This document shows, one piece after another, positions 1-8,351 of a stretch of 64,000 nt of DNA (the stretch's first letter is position 1; each line of letters begins with the position of its first letter). Source of the stretch: Kutzneria kofuensis (GTDB lineage Bacteria; Actinomycetota; Actinomycetes; Mycobacteriales; Pseudonocardiaceae); NCBI RefSeq assembly GCF_014203355.1, contig NZ_JACHIR010000003.1, positions 496,001-560,000 on the forward strand, given 5' to 3'. The position numbers and the translations under genes were made by a program. Under the pieces are notes generated by a model. The model made no database searches. It was not told the DNA's origin and saw only the letters and a program-made list of their open reading frames with translations.

Positions 1-1857
1 GACCTCGGAACCCGCGCGGCTGCCGGTGTTGGTGACAGTGGCGGTCACCGTCGCCTTGCCATGGCCGTCCAGAGCGCCGACCTGGAGGTTGCTGAAGGCG
101 AAGCTGGTGTAGGACAGACCGAAACCGAATGGGAAAAGCGGGGCGATGTTCTGCGCCTGGTACCAGCGGTAACCGACCTTCACACCCTCCGAGTACTGCA
201 CGGTGCCGTTGCTGCCCGGCCACTGCGCCTGGGTGTGCGCCGGCACGTCGGCCAGGCTCTTGGGGAAGCTCACCGGCAGCTTGCCGGACGGGTTGGTGTC
301 GCCGAACAGCACCGAGGCGATGGCGTTGCCGTCCTCCTGGCCCGGGTACCAGGCCTCCAGGATGCCGGCGACGTTGTTCACCCACGGCATCGTCACGGCC
401 GAGCCGGTGTTGAGCACCACGATGGTGTTCGGGTTGGCCGCGGCCACCTGCGTGATCAGCTGGTTCTGCACGCCGGGCAGGTCGATGCCGCCGATGTCGC
501 TGCCCTCGGACTCGTTGTAACTGGCGAACACGATCGCCACGGTCGAGTTCTGCGCCAGCGTGACGGCCTGGCCGATGTTGCCGGAGTTGTCGCCGGGCGC
601 GTACTGCACGCTGACGCCGGAGCCGGCGCGGCTGGTGATGCCCTGCAGCGGCGTGACCGTGCCGGAGGAGTTGACCCTCGCGCTGCCGCCGCCCGCGGTC
701 TGCGGCGAGGCGCTGGCGTCCGCGCCGATCACGGCGATCGAATGCACAGAGGAGGTGTTCAACGGCAGGACATTGTTGTTACGCAACAACACCGTGCCCT
801 CGGCGGCGATCTGCCGGGCCGCCGTCTTGTGCCCGGTGGACGTGACCGTCGCGCCGGTGTTGCCGGTGTGCGGGTTGTCGAACAGGCCGAAGGCGAACAT
901 CTCGGTCAGGATCCGGCTCACCATGGTGTTCAACGTCGCCTGCGAGACCTGGCCGTTCTGCACGGCCGTCTGCAGCGCGTTGCCGAAGTAGTCGCCGCCG
1001 GGCATCTCCTGGTCCATGCCGGCGTTGGCCGACGCGACCGTGGAGTGCGTGGCGCCCCAGTCCGAGGTCACGAAGCCGGGGAAGCCGAACTGCGTGCGCA
1101 GCGGGCCGTTGAGCAGTGCCGAGTTCTGGCACGCGTAGGTGCCGTTGACCGTGCTGTAGGAGCACATCGCCGACGACGCCGCGCCCTGCTGCACGCCGAT
1201 CTGGAACTGCGGCAGGTAGATCTCCTGCAGCGTGCGGTTGTCGACGATGGCGTTGTCGGACGGCGTGTTCCGGTTGGTTTCCTGGTTGTAGACGCCGATG
1301 TGCTTGATCTGCGCCATCACCCCGGTGCCCTGCACGCCGCGGATCTCGGCGGCGCCGAGCTGCCCGGCCAGGTACGGGTCCTCCGACAGCGACTCGAAGG
1401 CGCGGCCCCAGCGCGGGTCGCGGATGATGTTGACGGTCGGGCCGAGGTTGACGTTGGCCCCCTTGCCGGCCTCCTCGCTGCCGACGAGCTGGCCGTACTG
1501 GCTCTCGGCGTCGACGTCCCAGGTCGCGGCGGCCGCGACCGGCGCGGGCAGCTGGGTGACGCCGCCCAGGTTCTCGCCGACGCCGGCCGGGCCGTCCTCC
1601 AGTCCCAGGGCCGGGATGCAGAGCGCGGGAATGGCCGGCGTGTTGCCGACGTAGCCGCCGCCGGAGCCGTGCAGCAGGCTGATCTTCTGGGCCTGGCTCA
1701 TCTGGGCCAGCACCTGGGCGACTCGCTGCGGCACCGGTGCGGTCGAGCCGACCCACGGGCAGGCGGCCTGGGGTGCGGCGGACACGGATGTCGGGATCAA
1801 CGCGGTGGCGGCAAGGCTCATGGCTGCGGCTACGCCCAGCCAGCGACGTGCGAACAC
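1..1857 (-). CDS. Secreted glycoside hydrolase family 3 beta-glucosidase, 3' end cut by window edge
   Basis: GTG start at 1857 with an AGGAG-type ribosome binding site (GAGGAGAG) just upstream; 619 codons are visible and the C-terminus lies left of position 1. The first ~28 residues form a Sec signal peptide ending S-V-S-A. The GH3 N-terminal TIM-barrel follows: KHIGVYNQE around residue 185 and the nucleophile motif V-T-S-D-W-G (Asp ~266). The alpha/beta sandwich domain starts near residue 345 (AAEGTVLLRNN), and a PA14-less C-terminal fibronectin-III-like domain begins at ~600. GH3 enzymes of this layout remove terminal beta-glucosyl (or xylosyl) residues outside the cell. A CebR-like operator 46 nt upstream suggests control by cello-oligosaccharides. 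Exact sugar specificity cannot be read from the sequence. Confidence 0.93.
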   Translation of the reverse strand, partial: MFARRWLGVAAAMSLAATALIPTSVSAAPQAACPWVGSTAPVPQRVAQVLAQMSQAQKISLLHGSGGGYVGNTPAIPALCIPALGLEDGPAGVGENLGGVTQLPAPVAAAATWDVDAESQYGQLVGSEEAGKGANVNLGPTVNIIRDPRWGRAFESLSEDPYLAGQLGAAEIRGVQGTGVMAQIKHIGVYNQETNRNTPSDNAIVDNRTLQEIYLPQFQIGVQQGAASSAMCSYSTVNGTYACQNSALLNGPLRTQFGFPGFVTSDWGATHSTVASANAGMDQEMPGGDYFGNALQTAVQNGQVSQATLNTMVSRILTEMFAFGLFDNPHTGNTGATVTSTGHKTAARQIAAEGTVLLRNNNVLPLNTSSVHSIAVIGADASASPQTAGGGSARVNSSGTVTPLQGITSRAGSGVSVQYAPGDNSGNIGQAVTLAQNSTVAIVFASYNESEGSDIGGIDLPGVQNQLITQVAAANPNTIVVLNTGSAVTMPWVNNVAGILEAWYPGQEDGNAIASVLFGDTNPSGKLPVSFPKSLADVPAHTQAQWPGSNGTVQYSEGVKVGYRWYQAQNIAPLFPFGFGLSYTSFAFSNLQVGALDGHGKATVTATVTNTGSRAGSEV

Positions 1858-1902
1858 GGTCTCTCCTCACTGAGCACACACGGACAGGCGCGCAGTGGCG
1901 GC

Positions 1903-1916
1903 TGGAAGCGCTCTCA
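1903..1916. promoter_or_regulatory. CebR/LacI-type operator-like palindrome
   Basis: TGGAAGCGCTCTCA matches 12 of 14 positions of the actinobacterial CebR operator TGGGAGCGCTCCCA. It lies 46 nt upstream of the beta-glucosidase start. CebR is a LacI-family repressor released by cellobiose/cellotriose, so the site fits a cellulose-utilisation gene. The match is seen in the sequence; binding is inferred. Confidence 0.6.
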
Positions 1917-1982
1917 TAAGGTGGCATATGTTGTCGACCACAACGAGCACGAATCGATAAAGATGGCGGAGGGTGCGACCAG

Positions 1983-2537
1983 ATGCCCCATGTGAGGGAT
2001 GCTGCGGCCCGGCTGGCCGCACTGGACTGCTGCCGGCTCACGCCCGGACTCACCGACGACGAGTTCGCCCAGGTCGAGGCCGCGTACGGGTTCACATTCG
2101 CCGACGATCACCGTGCCTTCCTCGCCGCCGCGCTCCCCGTGGACGACGACCGGCAGCGCGGCTGGCCCGACTGGCGGGGCGGCGATCCGGCCGAGCTGCG
2201 GCGCATGTTGGACTGGCCGGTCGAAGGGGTGCTGTTCGACGTCGAGCACAACGTCATGTGGGACACCGCCTGGGGTCCGCGGCCACACACGGTCCCCGAG
2301 CGCCTGGCCGTCGCCCGCCGGCACCTCGCCGACGTGCCGCAGCTCGTGCCGGTGTTCGCCCACCGCTACCTGCCGGCCGGTAGCGGCAGTTGTGGCCATC
2401 CCGTGCTCTCGGTGTACCAGACCGACATCATCTATTACGGCGTCGATCTCGCCGACTACATCCACCGCGAGTTCGGCGGCCCCGTATCGGAGGCGGACCC
2501 GGTGGCGACGGTCCCGTTCTGGCGGGACTTCCTGTGA
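1983..2537 (+). CDS. SMI1/KNR4 (SUKH)-like hypothetical protein
   Basis: 184 residues, ATG start with GGAGG about 10 nt upstream. The segment LTPGLTDDEFAQVEAAYGF followed by DHRAFLAAALP resembles the opening of SMI1/KNR4 (SUKH) domains (an acidic helix, then P-x-D-y/h-x-x-F-L). Members of this superfamily often serve as immunity proteins for contact-dependent toxins, but many actinobacterial copies are solitary with no known role. No toxin gene is visible beside it. No signal peptide or membrane segment. The next + strand gene starts 46 nt downstream. Confidence 0.65.
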   Translation: MPHVRDAAARLAALDCCRLTPGLTDDEFAQVEAAYGFTFADDHRAFLAAALPVDDDRQRGWPDWRGGDPAELRRMLDWPVEGVLFDVEHNVMWDTAWGPRPHTVPERLAVARRHLADVPQLVPVFAHRYLPAGSGSCGHPVLSVYQTDIIYYGVDLADYIHREFGGPVSEADPVATVPFWRDFL

Positions 2538-2583
2538 GTGCTCGGTAAAGGAACCATTACTCTGGCCGGCGCGTTGTCCGGGC

Positions 2584-3129
2584 ATGAGGGAGCGCATCAC
2601 CATCGAACTGGGCCGGCGCGATCTCCTGGTCGTGGCCGGGTTGCCCGGCGCGGGCAAGAGCACCTTGCTCGGCCGCTTCGCCGACGCCATGACCGTGCTG
2701 GACCCCGACCAGGTGCGGGCGGGACTGGCCGCGCTGCTGCCGGCCGGGACGCCGTACCGGTACTACCGGCCGGTTGTCCATGTGTGGCAGCGCATCCGCG
2801 TCGCCCGCGCCGCGTTCGGCCGGGGCCCGCTCGTCGTGCAGGAGCCGTCGACCCGGGCCACGACCCGAGCCTGGCTCGTGGCTCTCGGCCTGGTGACCCG
2901 CCGCCCGGTCCGCATGCTGTGGCTGGACGTCACCGCCGAGCAGGCGATCCGGGGCCAGCACAGCCGCGGCCGAGTGCTGCGCCGGCGCTCGTTCGACCGG
3001 CACGTGCGCCGGGCCGCCCGATTCCGGGAATCCCTGCTGGCACAGCAGGTTCCGGCCGGCTGGCACAGCGCGCAGGTGCTCACCCGCTCCGCCGCCGACA
3101 CCACTGCGTTGGTCGGGGCGGCCGCCTAG
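2584..3129 (+). CDS. P-loop (AAA/zeta-like) ATPase or kinase
   Basis: 181 residues. The open frame extends upstream, but the ATG at 2584 (MRERITIELGRR) is the sensible start because the longer frame overlaps the preceding gene. Walker A is G-L-P-G-A-G-K-S-T at residues ~19-27, followed by LDPDQVRAGL, an arrangement typical of small polynucleotide-kinase/zeta-toxin/chloramphenicol phosphotransferase-like P-loop kinases. The C-terminal half is Arg-rich (GRVLRRRSFDRHVRRAARFR), in keeping with the LID of such kinases. Substrate unknown. It converges on the phosphotriesterase-like gene and the two stop regions overlap by 4 nt. Confidence 0.75.
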   Translation: MRERITIELGRRDLLVVAGLPGAGKSTLLGRFADAMTVLDPDQVRAGLAALLPAGTPYRYYRPVVHVWQRIRVARAAFGRGPLVVQEPSTRATTRAWLVALGLVTRRPVRMLWLDVTAEQAIRGQHSRGRVLRRRSFDRHVRRAARFRESLLAQQVPAGWHSAQVLTRSAADTTALVGAAA

Positions 3130-3968
3130 AACGCCCGTCTGGGGTTCGTGACGAAGATCTGGGTCGCCAGTTCGGGTTCGAGGCGCGGGCGGATGTGCGT
3201 CAGCAGGTACGACATGCCCGGCGCTCCCCTTGCCGCGGCTGTCGTCGTGTCGCCACCCAACAAGAGTTGGGCGGCGTGCCCGGCGTCGGCGAGGTCGGCC
3301 AACGAGGTCGGCAGCATCCAGTCGGTGGCGTGGTTGGCGCGGGAGGGCCCGTCGAACGCCAGGAACGCGCCGGCCTCGGCGGCCCGGTGCTGCACCCAGC
3401 GGTCCGGGAACCGGTTGAGGTGCCCGAGGATCACCCGGTGCGGCGGCACTTCGAGTCTGTCGCACAACAGATCCAGCACGTCCAACGCCGCGGTGCCCAG
3501 TTCCAGGTGGACGCTCACGGGCACGCCGGTGGCGTGGTGCGCGCGGGCGGCGGCGGTCATCGTGTGCACGGCGTGCGGGTCGAGGCCGTGGAAGCCGCCG
3601 GCCACCTTGATCAGGCCGGCGCGGCGCTCGGTGATGTCGGCTACGAACAGTTCTTCCAGCCGTGGCAAGGACTTCCGGAGCCACTCCGGGTCGTAGTGCT
3701 GGGGCTGGTGCAGGCCCGTCGCCGCGACGATCGTGACTCCGGTGCGCCGGGACAACTCCGGCAGGGCGTCGAGGCGCCGCCCCATACCGGCCGGCGTCCA
3801 CTGCACGACGGTGTGCCCGCCGGCTTGGCGGAACCGTTGCAGCTCAACGAAAGCCGCCTCGACGTCGTCCAGCTCCTGGCCCGGGAGCACTCGACTGGCC
3901 AGGAACAGGTGGTCGTGCGAATTGGTCACGCCCAGCTCGTCGACGTCACCGAGGACCGTGCGGATCAC
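3126..3968 (-). CDS. Phosphotriesterase-family metal-dependent hydrolase
   Basis: 280 residues from a GTG at 3968 that sits inside the stop of the upstream gene (GTGA overlap, 3965-3968), which indicates translational coupling. The binuclear metal site of the PTE/amidohydrolase superfamily can be read: H18-x-H20 in NSHDHLF, bridging Lys121 in LIKVAGG, His154 in SVHLELG, His183 in LGHLNRF and Asp240 in LLGGD. PTE-family members hydrolyse phosphotriesters, lactones or N-acyl substrates; many are quorum lactonases. The coupled DUF4865 partner does not identify the substrate. An open frame of 369 codons exists, but its first ~90 codons are antisense-like and overlap the neighbour. Confidence 0.82.
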   Translation of the reverse strand: MIRTVLGDVDELGVTNSHDHLFLASRVLPGQELDDVEAAFVELQRFRQAGGHTVVQWTPAGMGRRLDALPELSRRTGVTIVAATGLHQPQHYDPEWLRKSLPRLEELFVADITERRAGLIKVAGGFHGLDPHAVHTMTAAARAHHATGVPVSVHLELGTAALDVLDLLCDRLEVPPHRVILGHLNRFPDRWVQHRAAEAGAFLAFDGPSRANHATDWMLPTSLADLADAGHAAQLLLGGDTTTAAARGAPGMSYLLTHIRPRLEPELATQIFVTNPRRAF

Positions 3969-4504
3969 CAGTGCCTGCCAACCGGCAGCTGATCCAGCTC
4001 CGGCGTCGACAGGTGGCGGACCGTGTACTCCGCCGCCGGATTGTCCTCGTACAGCGTGAACCGGACGAGCTCCCAGCCCCGGGTGTCGACCGCCAGCGCC
4101 ACGGAATGCACGCCGTCCTCGACCTTCAGCTCGGCCACTGCGTCCGGAATCTCCTCCGGCGTGATCCTGCGCGTCACCTTGCCCGCCCGAGTCGGCGTCG
4201 TGGCTGGTCCGCGCAGGAACGCCAGGCCCGTCCACTGCTGCACCACCGGCCGTCCGAACGACTCACACAGCCCGCGAAACCCGTCGCCCCACAGGAAGGT
4301 GTTCATGCCCGCCACCGTCCGCCAGAGATAGAACGGCGAGTACTGATTCACCGGCGAGCCGTCGGCGCGCTCCCGCACCAGGTACGCCTTCAGGCCCAGC
4401 CCCGGGAAGTCGTCCAGCAGCGGCCCCTTGGTCGCCACCCGCTCCCGGATGATCCCCATGTCGTAGTCCGCCGGCAGCGTGATCTCGTACTGCATCGCCT
4501 GCAT
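3965..4504 (-). CDS. DUF4865 family protein
   Basis: 179 residues if started at the ATG at 4504 (M-Q-A-M-Q-Y-E-I-T-L-P-A-D-Y-D-M-G). A further ATG at 4495 would give MQYEITL. The frame stays open further upstream, but that stretch crosses an inverted repeat and reads poorly. The N-terminal QYEITLPADYDM and central YSPFYLW..GMNTFLWGDGFRG are characteristic of DUF4865, a ferredoxin-like/dimeric-barrel type family of unknown role, often beside LysR/TetR regulators and redox enzymes. Soluble, no signal peptide. It is coupled to the phosphotriesterase-like gene and divergent from the TetR gene. Confidence 0.75.
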   Translation of the reverse strand: MQAMQYEITLPADYDMGIIRERVATKGPLLDDFPGLGLKAYLVRERADGSPVNQYSPFYLWRTVAGMNTFLWGDGFRGLCESFGRPVVQQWTGLAFLRGPATTPTRAGKVTRRITPEEIPDAVAELKVEDGVHSVALAVDTRGWELVRFTLYEDNPAAEYTVRHLSTPELDQLPVGRHW

Positions 4505-4511
4505 GCCGTCA

Positions 4512-4533
4512 CTGTACATACCACTAGGTACAG
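4512..4533. promoter_or_regulatory. Inverted repeat in DUF4865 promoter region
   Basis: CTGTAC (4512-4517) and GTACAG (4528-4533) flank TACC-ACTA-GGTA (4519-4530), nested palindromes directly upstream of the DUF4865 start. It differs in sequence from the TetR palindrome at 4581-4605, so a different regulator is likely. Binding is inferred. Confidence 0.4.
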
Positions 4534-4580
4534 AACAAGGGGATATCGCACGCAACGGCGGGCCTTCCTTGATCGCTTGA

Positions 4581-4605
4581 AGTGTACGAAACCGTTTCGT
4601 ACACT
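4581..4605. promoter_or_regulatory. Perfect 25-bp palindrome, probable TetR operator
   Basis: Arms AGTGTACGAAAC and GTTTCGTACACT are exact reverse complements separated by one base, ending 7 nt before the GTG start of the TetR gene. The length and position are typical of an autoregulatory TetR operator. It would also control the coupled FAD monooxygenase, and may affect the divergent DUF4865 gene. Confidence 0.8.
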
Positions 4606-4612
4606 ACGGCTC

Positions 4613-5182
4613 GTGGTGAGAGGGAAGGAACGAGAGGACGCCATCCTGGCGGCGGTGATCGAGCTGCTGGGTGAGGCGGGGTACGCGGCGCTGACGATGG
4701 ACGCGGTGGCGGCGCGGGCGCAGGCGAGCAAGGCGACGATCTACCGCCGGTGGCGGAACAAGGCACAGCTGGTGAAGGCGGCGCTGGACGCCTACGACGC
4801 GAGGCAGAGCGAGGCGCTGCCGGACACGGGTGAGCTGCGGTCGGACCTGTACGCGGTGATGAGGTCGCTGCGGGAGCGGGCGAGCGAGAGCTACCTGGCG
4901 ATGATCACGGGGCTGATCGCGGCGGCGAAGCACGACGCGGAGCTGGACGCGGCGCTGAAGGAGCATGTGGCCAACGAAGAGGTGTCGCCGTTCCTGACGA
5001 GCCTGCAGCGGGCGGTGGACCGCGGGGAGCTCGCGGCCGACGCGGACAGCGAGCTGGTCCACGACGTGGCGGAGGCGATGGTCATGCGCCAACTCACGGT
5101 CGGCACGTTCGACGACGCGTTCATCGGCCGGGTCGTCGACGACGTGTTGCTGGTGTTGTTGAAGCAAGGGGGAGAAAAGTGA
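4613..5182 (+). CDS. TetR/AcrR-family transcriptional regulator
   Basis: 189 residues from GTG 4613 (GTG 4616 is also possible); no Shine-Dalgarno is seen and the operator abuts the start, so the mRNA may be nearly leaderless. The N-terminal helix-turn-helix is classical: EDAILAAVIELL, G-Y-A-A-L-T-M-D-A-V-A-A-R-A, then ASKATIYRRWRNKAQLV (residues ~10-55). The C-terminal ligand domain resembles TetR_C of the AcrR type, ending VVDDVLLVLLKQG. The stop overlaps the FAD monooxygenase start by GTGA (5179-5182), so the two are co-translated. It probably represses itself and the monooxygenase through 4581-4605, with a lipophilic or aromatic inducer. Confidence 0.9.
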   Translation: MVRGKEREDAILAAVIELLGEAGYAALTMDAVAARAQASKATIYRRWRNKAQLVKAALDAYDARQSEALPDTGELRSDLYAVMRSLRERASESYLAMITGLIAAAKHDAELDAALKEHVANEEVSPFLTSLQRAVDRGELAADADSELVHDVAEAMVMRQLTVGTFDDAFIGRVVDDVLLVLLKQGGEK

Positions 5183-6594
5183 CCGTGCTGATCGCGGGGG
5201 CCGGACCGACCGGCCTCACGCTGGGCATCGAACTGGCCAGGCGCGGCATTCCGTGCCGGATCTTCGAACGCGCGCAGCGGCTGTTCCTCGGCTCGCGTGG
5301 CAAGGGACTCCAACCTCGAACGCTGGAGGTGTTCGACGACCTCGGGGTGCTGGACGCGATCCGGGCCGGCGGCATGCCGTTCCCGAAGTTCCGCCTCTAC
5401 TCCGGCACGGAGATCGTCTGGGAGCGGCCGCTGCACGAGATGCTGGGCATCGAGGAAACGCGGCCCTCCCCCAGCGTCCCCTACCCGCAGCCGTGGCTGA
5501 TCCCGCAGTGGCGCACCGACGAGATCCTGCACGACCGGTTCGTCCAGCTGGGCGGCAAGGTGGAGTTCGACTCCGAGGTCATCGGCGTCGAACAGGACGA
5601 CGACGAAGTGCGAATCACCGTGCGCCGCAACGGAATCGACGAGGTGATCACCGGCGATTACCTGGTCGGCACCGACGGCGGCCGCAGCACGGTGCGCAAG
5701 CTGCTGGGCGTCGGCTTCGAGGGCGAGACGTACGAGACGGAGCAGACCCTCGTCGGGGATGTGCGGGTCGACGGCCTGACCGGCACCGCCTGCCACATCC
5801 TGACGCACTCCGGCGACGTGATGAAGCGGTTCTCGCTGTGGAACCTGCCGGGCAGCGACCACTACCAGCTCGTGGCCACCGTGACGGACGCGGCGATCCC
5901 GACACTGGCGAATGTCCAACAGCTCTTGGCCGACAGGACCGGCCGTACCGACATCCGGCTGCACGACCTGCGGTGGATCTCGGTGTACCGGATCAACGTG
6001 CGCATGGTGGACCGGTTCCGGGTCGGCCGGGTGCTGCTCGCCGGCGACGCGGCCCACGTGCACTCCTCGGCCAGCGGCCAGGGCCTGAACACGAGCGTGC
6101 AGGACGCGTACAACCTCGGCTGGAAGCTGGCCGGGGTCATCGGCGGGGCCCCGGACGAGCTGCTCGACAGCTACGAGGCCGAGCGGATGCCGGTCGCCGC
6201 GCAGGTGCTGGGCCTGTCCAGCGCCATGCACGCGCGGAACTTCCGGCCCACAACCGGCTCGGCGCCGGCGATCCACCAGCTCGACATCACCTACCGCGGC
6301 GGCCCGCTGGCGAAGGACGACCGGGCAACCCCGGGCGAGCTGCGGGCCGGCGACCGCGCCCCGGACGGGCTGCTGCCGGACGGCACCCGGCTGTTCGACC
6401 TGTTCCGCGGCCCCCACTTCACACACCTGACGTTCGACCGCCCGGCCGAGGGCTACGACGTCGAGCCCGGCACCCACGTCCTGGTCCGCCCCGACGGGTA
6501 CATCGCGGTCATCAGCCCCGAAACGGACGCCGTCGAGCAGTGGCTGGCGCGATTCGGCACGGCCCCTGTGCGCAGGATGCAACCCGTGGCCTGA
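5179..6594 (+). CDS. FAD-dependent aromatic monooxygenase (PHBH/class A type)
   Basis: 471 residues, GTG start overlapping the TetR stop. Landmarks of class A flavoprotein hydroxylases appear in order: Rossmann GxGxxG near the N-terminus (LIAGAGPTGLTLG), the DG motif D-G-G-R-S-T-V-R-K (~165), and the GD motif RVLLAGDAAHVHSSASGQG (~282-300). The end carries the thioredoxin-like remnant of the PgaE/rifampicin-hydroxylase branch. Such enzymes use NAD(P)H and O2 to hydroxylate phenolic or polyketide rings. Coupling to a TetR regulator suggests detoxification of the inducing compound. It is distinct from the second FAD monooxygenase at 33801. Confidence 0.88.
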   Translation: MTVLIAGAGPTGLTLGIELARRGIPCRIFERAQRLFLGSRGKGLQPRTLEVFDDLGVLDAIRAGGMPFPKFRLYSGTEIVWERPLHEMLGIEETRPSPSVPYPQPWLIPQWRTDEILHDRFVQLGGKVEFDSEVIGVEQDDDEVRITVRRNGIDEVITGDYLVGTDGGRSTVRKLLGVGFEGETYETEQTLVGDVRVDGLTGTACHILTHSGDVMKRFSLWNLPGSDHYQLVATVTDAAIPTLANVQQLLADRTGRTDIRLHDLRWISVYRINVRMVDRFRVGRVLLAGDAAHVHSSASGQGLNTSVQDAYNLGWKLAGVIGGAPDELLDSYEAERMPVAAQVLGLSSAMHARNFRPTTGSAPAIHQLDITYRGGPLAKDDRATPGELRAGDRAPDGLLPDGTRLFDLFRGPHFTHLTFDRPAEGYDVEPGTHVLVRPDGYIAVISPETDAVEQWLARFGTAPVRRMQPVA

Positions 6595-6613
6595 CCGGTT
6601 CCGTCTGCAGGAC

Positions 6614-7081
6614 ATGGTCGCAATCACGCGTTCGATACTGCTGGCGGGAGTGCTGCTGTCGGTCGCTGCCTGCGCCTCACCGCCGCACCAGACGGAGACA
6701 GCCACGCAGCTGGTGAGCGCGCCGGTGTGCCCGGACGCCCTGCCGTCGCACCCGGCGGCCGGGCCGGCGTCGCCGATGGTGCCGGGCACGCCCGCGGCCG
6801 CGGTGGTCTGCCACTACGGCCCCCAGCAGCCGAACCTGATCAAGTCCGCGCAGGTCAGCGACGTCAAGGGGCTGCAGTCGGCGCTGAACTCCGCCGACAC
6901 CGCGCCGCCGCCGCGCGGCGTCATGTGCCCGATGGACGACGGCCGCACCGACCTGGTGATCTTCGCCTACGCCGACGGCGGTCCGGTCGACGTCACCGTC
7001 AAGCCGACCGGCTGCGCCACCGCCACCAACGGCACGGCCAAGGCGTACCGCCTCACGGGCGCGGTGCTGAACAAGCTCTGA
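6614..7081 (+). CDS. Putative secreted lipoprotein
   Basis: 155 residues. The N-terminus MVAITRSILLAGVLLSVAAC is a lipoprotein signal peptide: hydrophobic core plus lipobox V-A-A-C, Cys20. The mature chain is Pro/Thr/Ala-rich and has cysteines in CPDA, VCHYG, MCPMDD and GCATA that could form disulfides. No recognisable enzyme motif. Follows the FAD monooxygenase by 19 nt and ends at a strong bidirectional terminator. Function unknown; a cell-surface role is inferred from the signal. Confidence 0.75.
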   Translation: MVAITRSILLAGVLLSVAACASPPHQTETATQLVSAPVCPDALPSHPAAGPASPMVPGTPAAAVVCHYGPQQPNLIKSAQVSDVKGLQSALNSADTAPPPRGVMCPMDDGRTDLVIFAYADGGPVDVTVKPTGCATATNGTAKAYRLTGAVLNKL

Positions 7082-7087
7082 TTGCGG

Positions 7088-7124
7088 GATTGGCGCTCAC
7101 CCCGCACCGGGGTGAGCGCCAATC
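7088..7124. terminator. Bidirectional rho-independent-type hairpin
   Basis: Perfect 16-bp stem (GATTGGCGCTCACCCC paired with its complement) and a 5-nt loop between the lipoprotein gene (+) and the acyl-CoA dehydrogenase gene (-), which converge here. No long U tract, as is usual in high-GC actinobacteria. Confidence 0.85.
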
Positions 7125-7127
7125 AGT

Positions 7128-8351
7128 TCAGCGGGCCGGCCGGTACGGGCGGAGTTCCCGCCGCGCCAGCGACATCTTGTGCACCTCGTCCGGACCGTCG
7201 GCCAGGCGCAGCATGCGGGCCGAGGACCACAGCGTGGTCAGCGGGAAGTCCTGGCTGACGCCACTGCCGCCGTGCGCCTGAATCGCCCGGTCGATGATCT
7301 TCTCCGCCATCGCAGGAGTGGCGATCTTGATGGCCTGGATCTCGGTGTGCGCGCCGCGGTTGCCGACCGTGTCCATCAGCCACGCGGTCTTGAGCACCAG
7401 CAGCCGGGCCTGCTCGATGGCCACCCGCGCCTCGGCGATCCACTCCTGCACCACGCCCTGGTCGGCGATCGGCTTGCCGAACGCCACCCGGCCCACGGTC
7501 CGCTTGCACATCAGCTCCACCGCGCGCTCGGCCATGCCGATCAGGCGCATGCAGTGGTGGATGCGGCCGGGGCCCAGGCGGGCCTGGGCGATGGCGAAGC
7601 CCTCGCCCTCACCGGCGATCACGTTGCTGACCGGGACGCGCACGTCGGAGAACTCGATCTCCGCGTGGCCGCCGTGCGCGCCGTCGGTGAAGCCGAAGAC
7701 GTGCATGCCCCGCTTGACGTTCACGCCGGGTGTGTCGCGGGGCACCAGCACCTGGCTCTGCCGGCGGTGCCGGTCGGCGTTGTCCGGGTCGGTCTGCCCC
7801 ATCACGATGAAGATCTTGGCGCGCGGGCTCATCGCGCCGGAGGCGAACCACTTGCGGCCGTTGATCACGTACTCGTCGCCGTCGCGCTCGATGCGGGTGG
7901 CGATGTTGGTGGCGTCCGAGGAGGCCACGTCCGGCTCGGTCATGCAGAACGCGGAGCGGATCTCGCCGGCCAGCAGCGGCCGCAGCCACTGCTCCTGCTG
8001 CTGCGGGTTGCCGAACATGGCCAGCACTTCCATGTTGCCGGTGTCCGGGGCGGCGCAGTTGGTGGCCTCCGGGGCCAGCGCCGGGCTGCGGCCGGTGATC
8101 TCGGCCAGCGGCGCGTACTGGAGGTTGGTCAGGCCGGCGCCGTGCTCCTTGTCCGGCAGGAACAGGTTCCACAGCCCGCGCCTGCGGGCCTCGGCCTTGA
8201 GCGTCTCGATGACCGGCGGCGCGTCCCACGAGGTCGGGTTGTCCAGCACCCACTGCCTGTGCTCGGCCTCGGCCGGGTAGACGTGCGACTCCATGAACTC
8301 GGTCAGCTGACCGACGAGCTCCTGGGTCCGCTGGTCGTACTCGAACTCCAT
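7128..8351 (-). CDS. Acyl-CoA dehydrogenase (ACAD10/11-like)
   Basis: 407 residues, beginning MEFEYDQRTQELVGQLTEFM. The ACAD fold is plain: FCMTEPDVASSDATNI (substrate/FAD-binding motif), YVINGRKWFASGA, and the C-terminal QAHGGSGVSQDFPL. The protein belongs to the branch with a phosphotransferase partner. Its ATG directly follows the stop of the APH gene (8352/8351). In human ACAD10/ACAD11 and in the bacterial Lva levulinate pathway, a kinase phosphorylates a 4-hydroxyacyl-CoA and the ACAD-like enzyme removes the phosphate to form an enoyl-CoA. That role here is inferred from the operon. Confidence 0.9.
   Translation of the reverse strand: MEFEYDQRTQELVGQLTEFMESHVYPAEAEHRQWVLDNPTSWDAPPVIETLKAEARRRGLWNLFLPDKEHGAGLTNLQYAPLAEITGRSPALAPEATNCAAPDTGNMEVLAMFGNPQQQEQWLRPLLAGEIRSAFCMTEPDVASSDATNIATRIERDGDEYVINGRKWFASGAMSPRAKIFIVMGQTDPDNADRHRRQSQVLVPRDTPGVNVKRGMHVFGFTDGAHGGHAEIEFSDVRVPVSNVIAGEGEGFAIAQARLGPGRIHHCMRLIGMAERAVELMCKRTVGRVAFGKPIADQGVVQEWIAEARVAIEQARLLVLKTAWLMDTVGNRGAHTEIQAIKIATPAMAEKIIDRAIQAHGGSGVSQDFPLTTLWSSARMLRLADGPDEVHKMSLARRELRPYRPAR

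Noticed and set aside
61-1995. 644-codon open frame on the + strand
   Set aside because: Antisense of the GH3 beta-glucosidase. Arg/Gly/Val-rich translation with no family features; long antisense frames are routine at this GC content.
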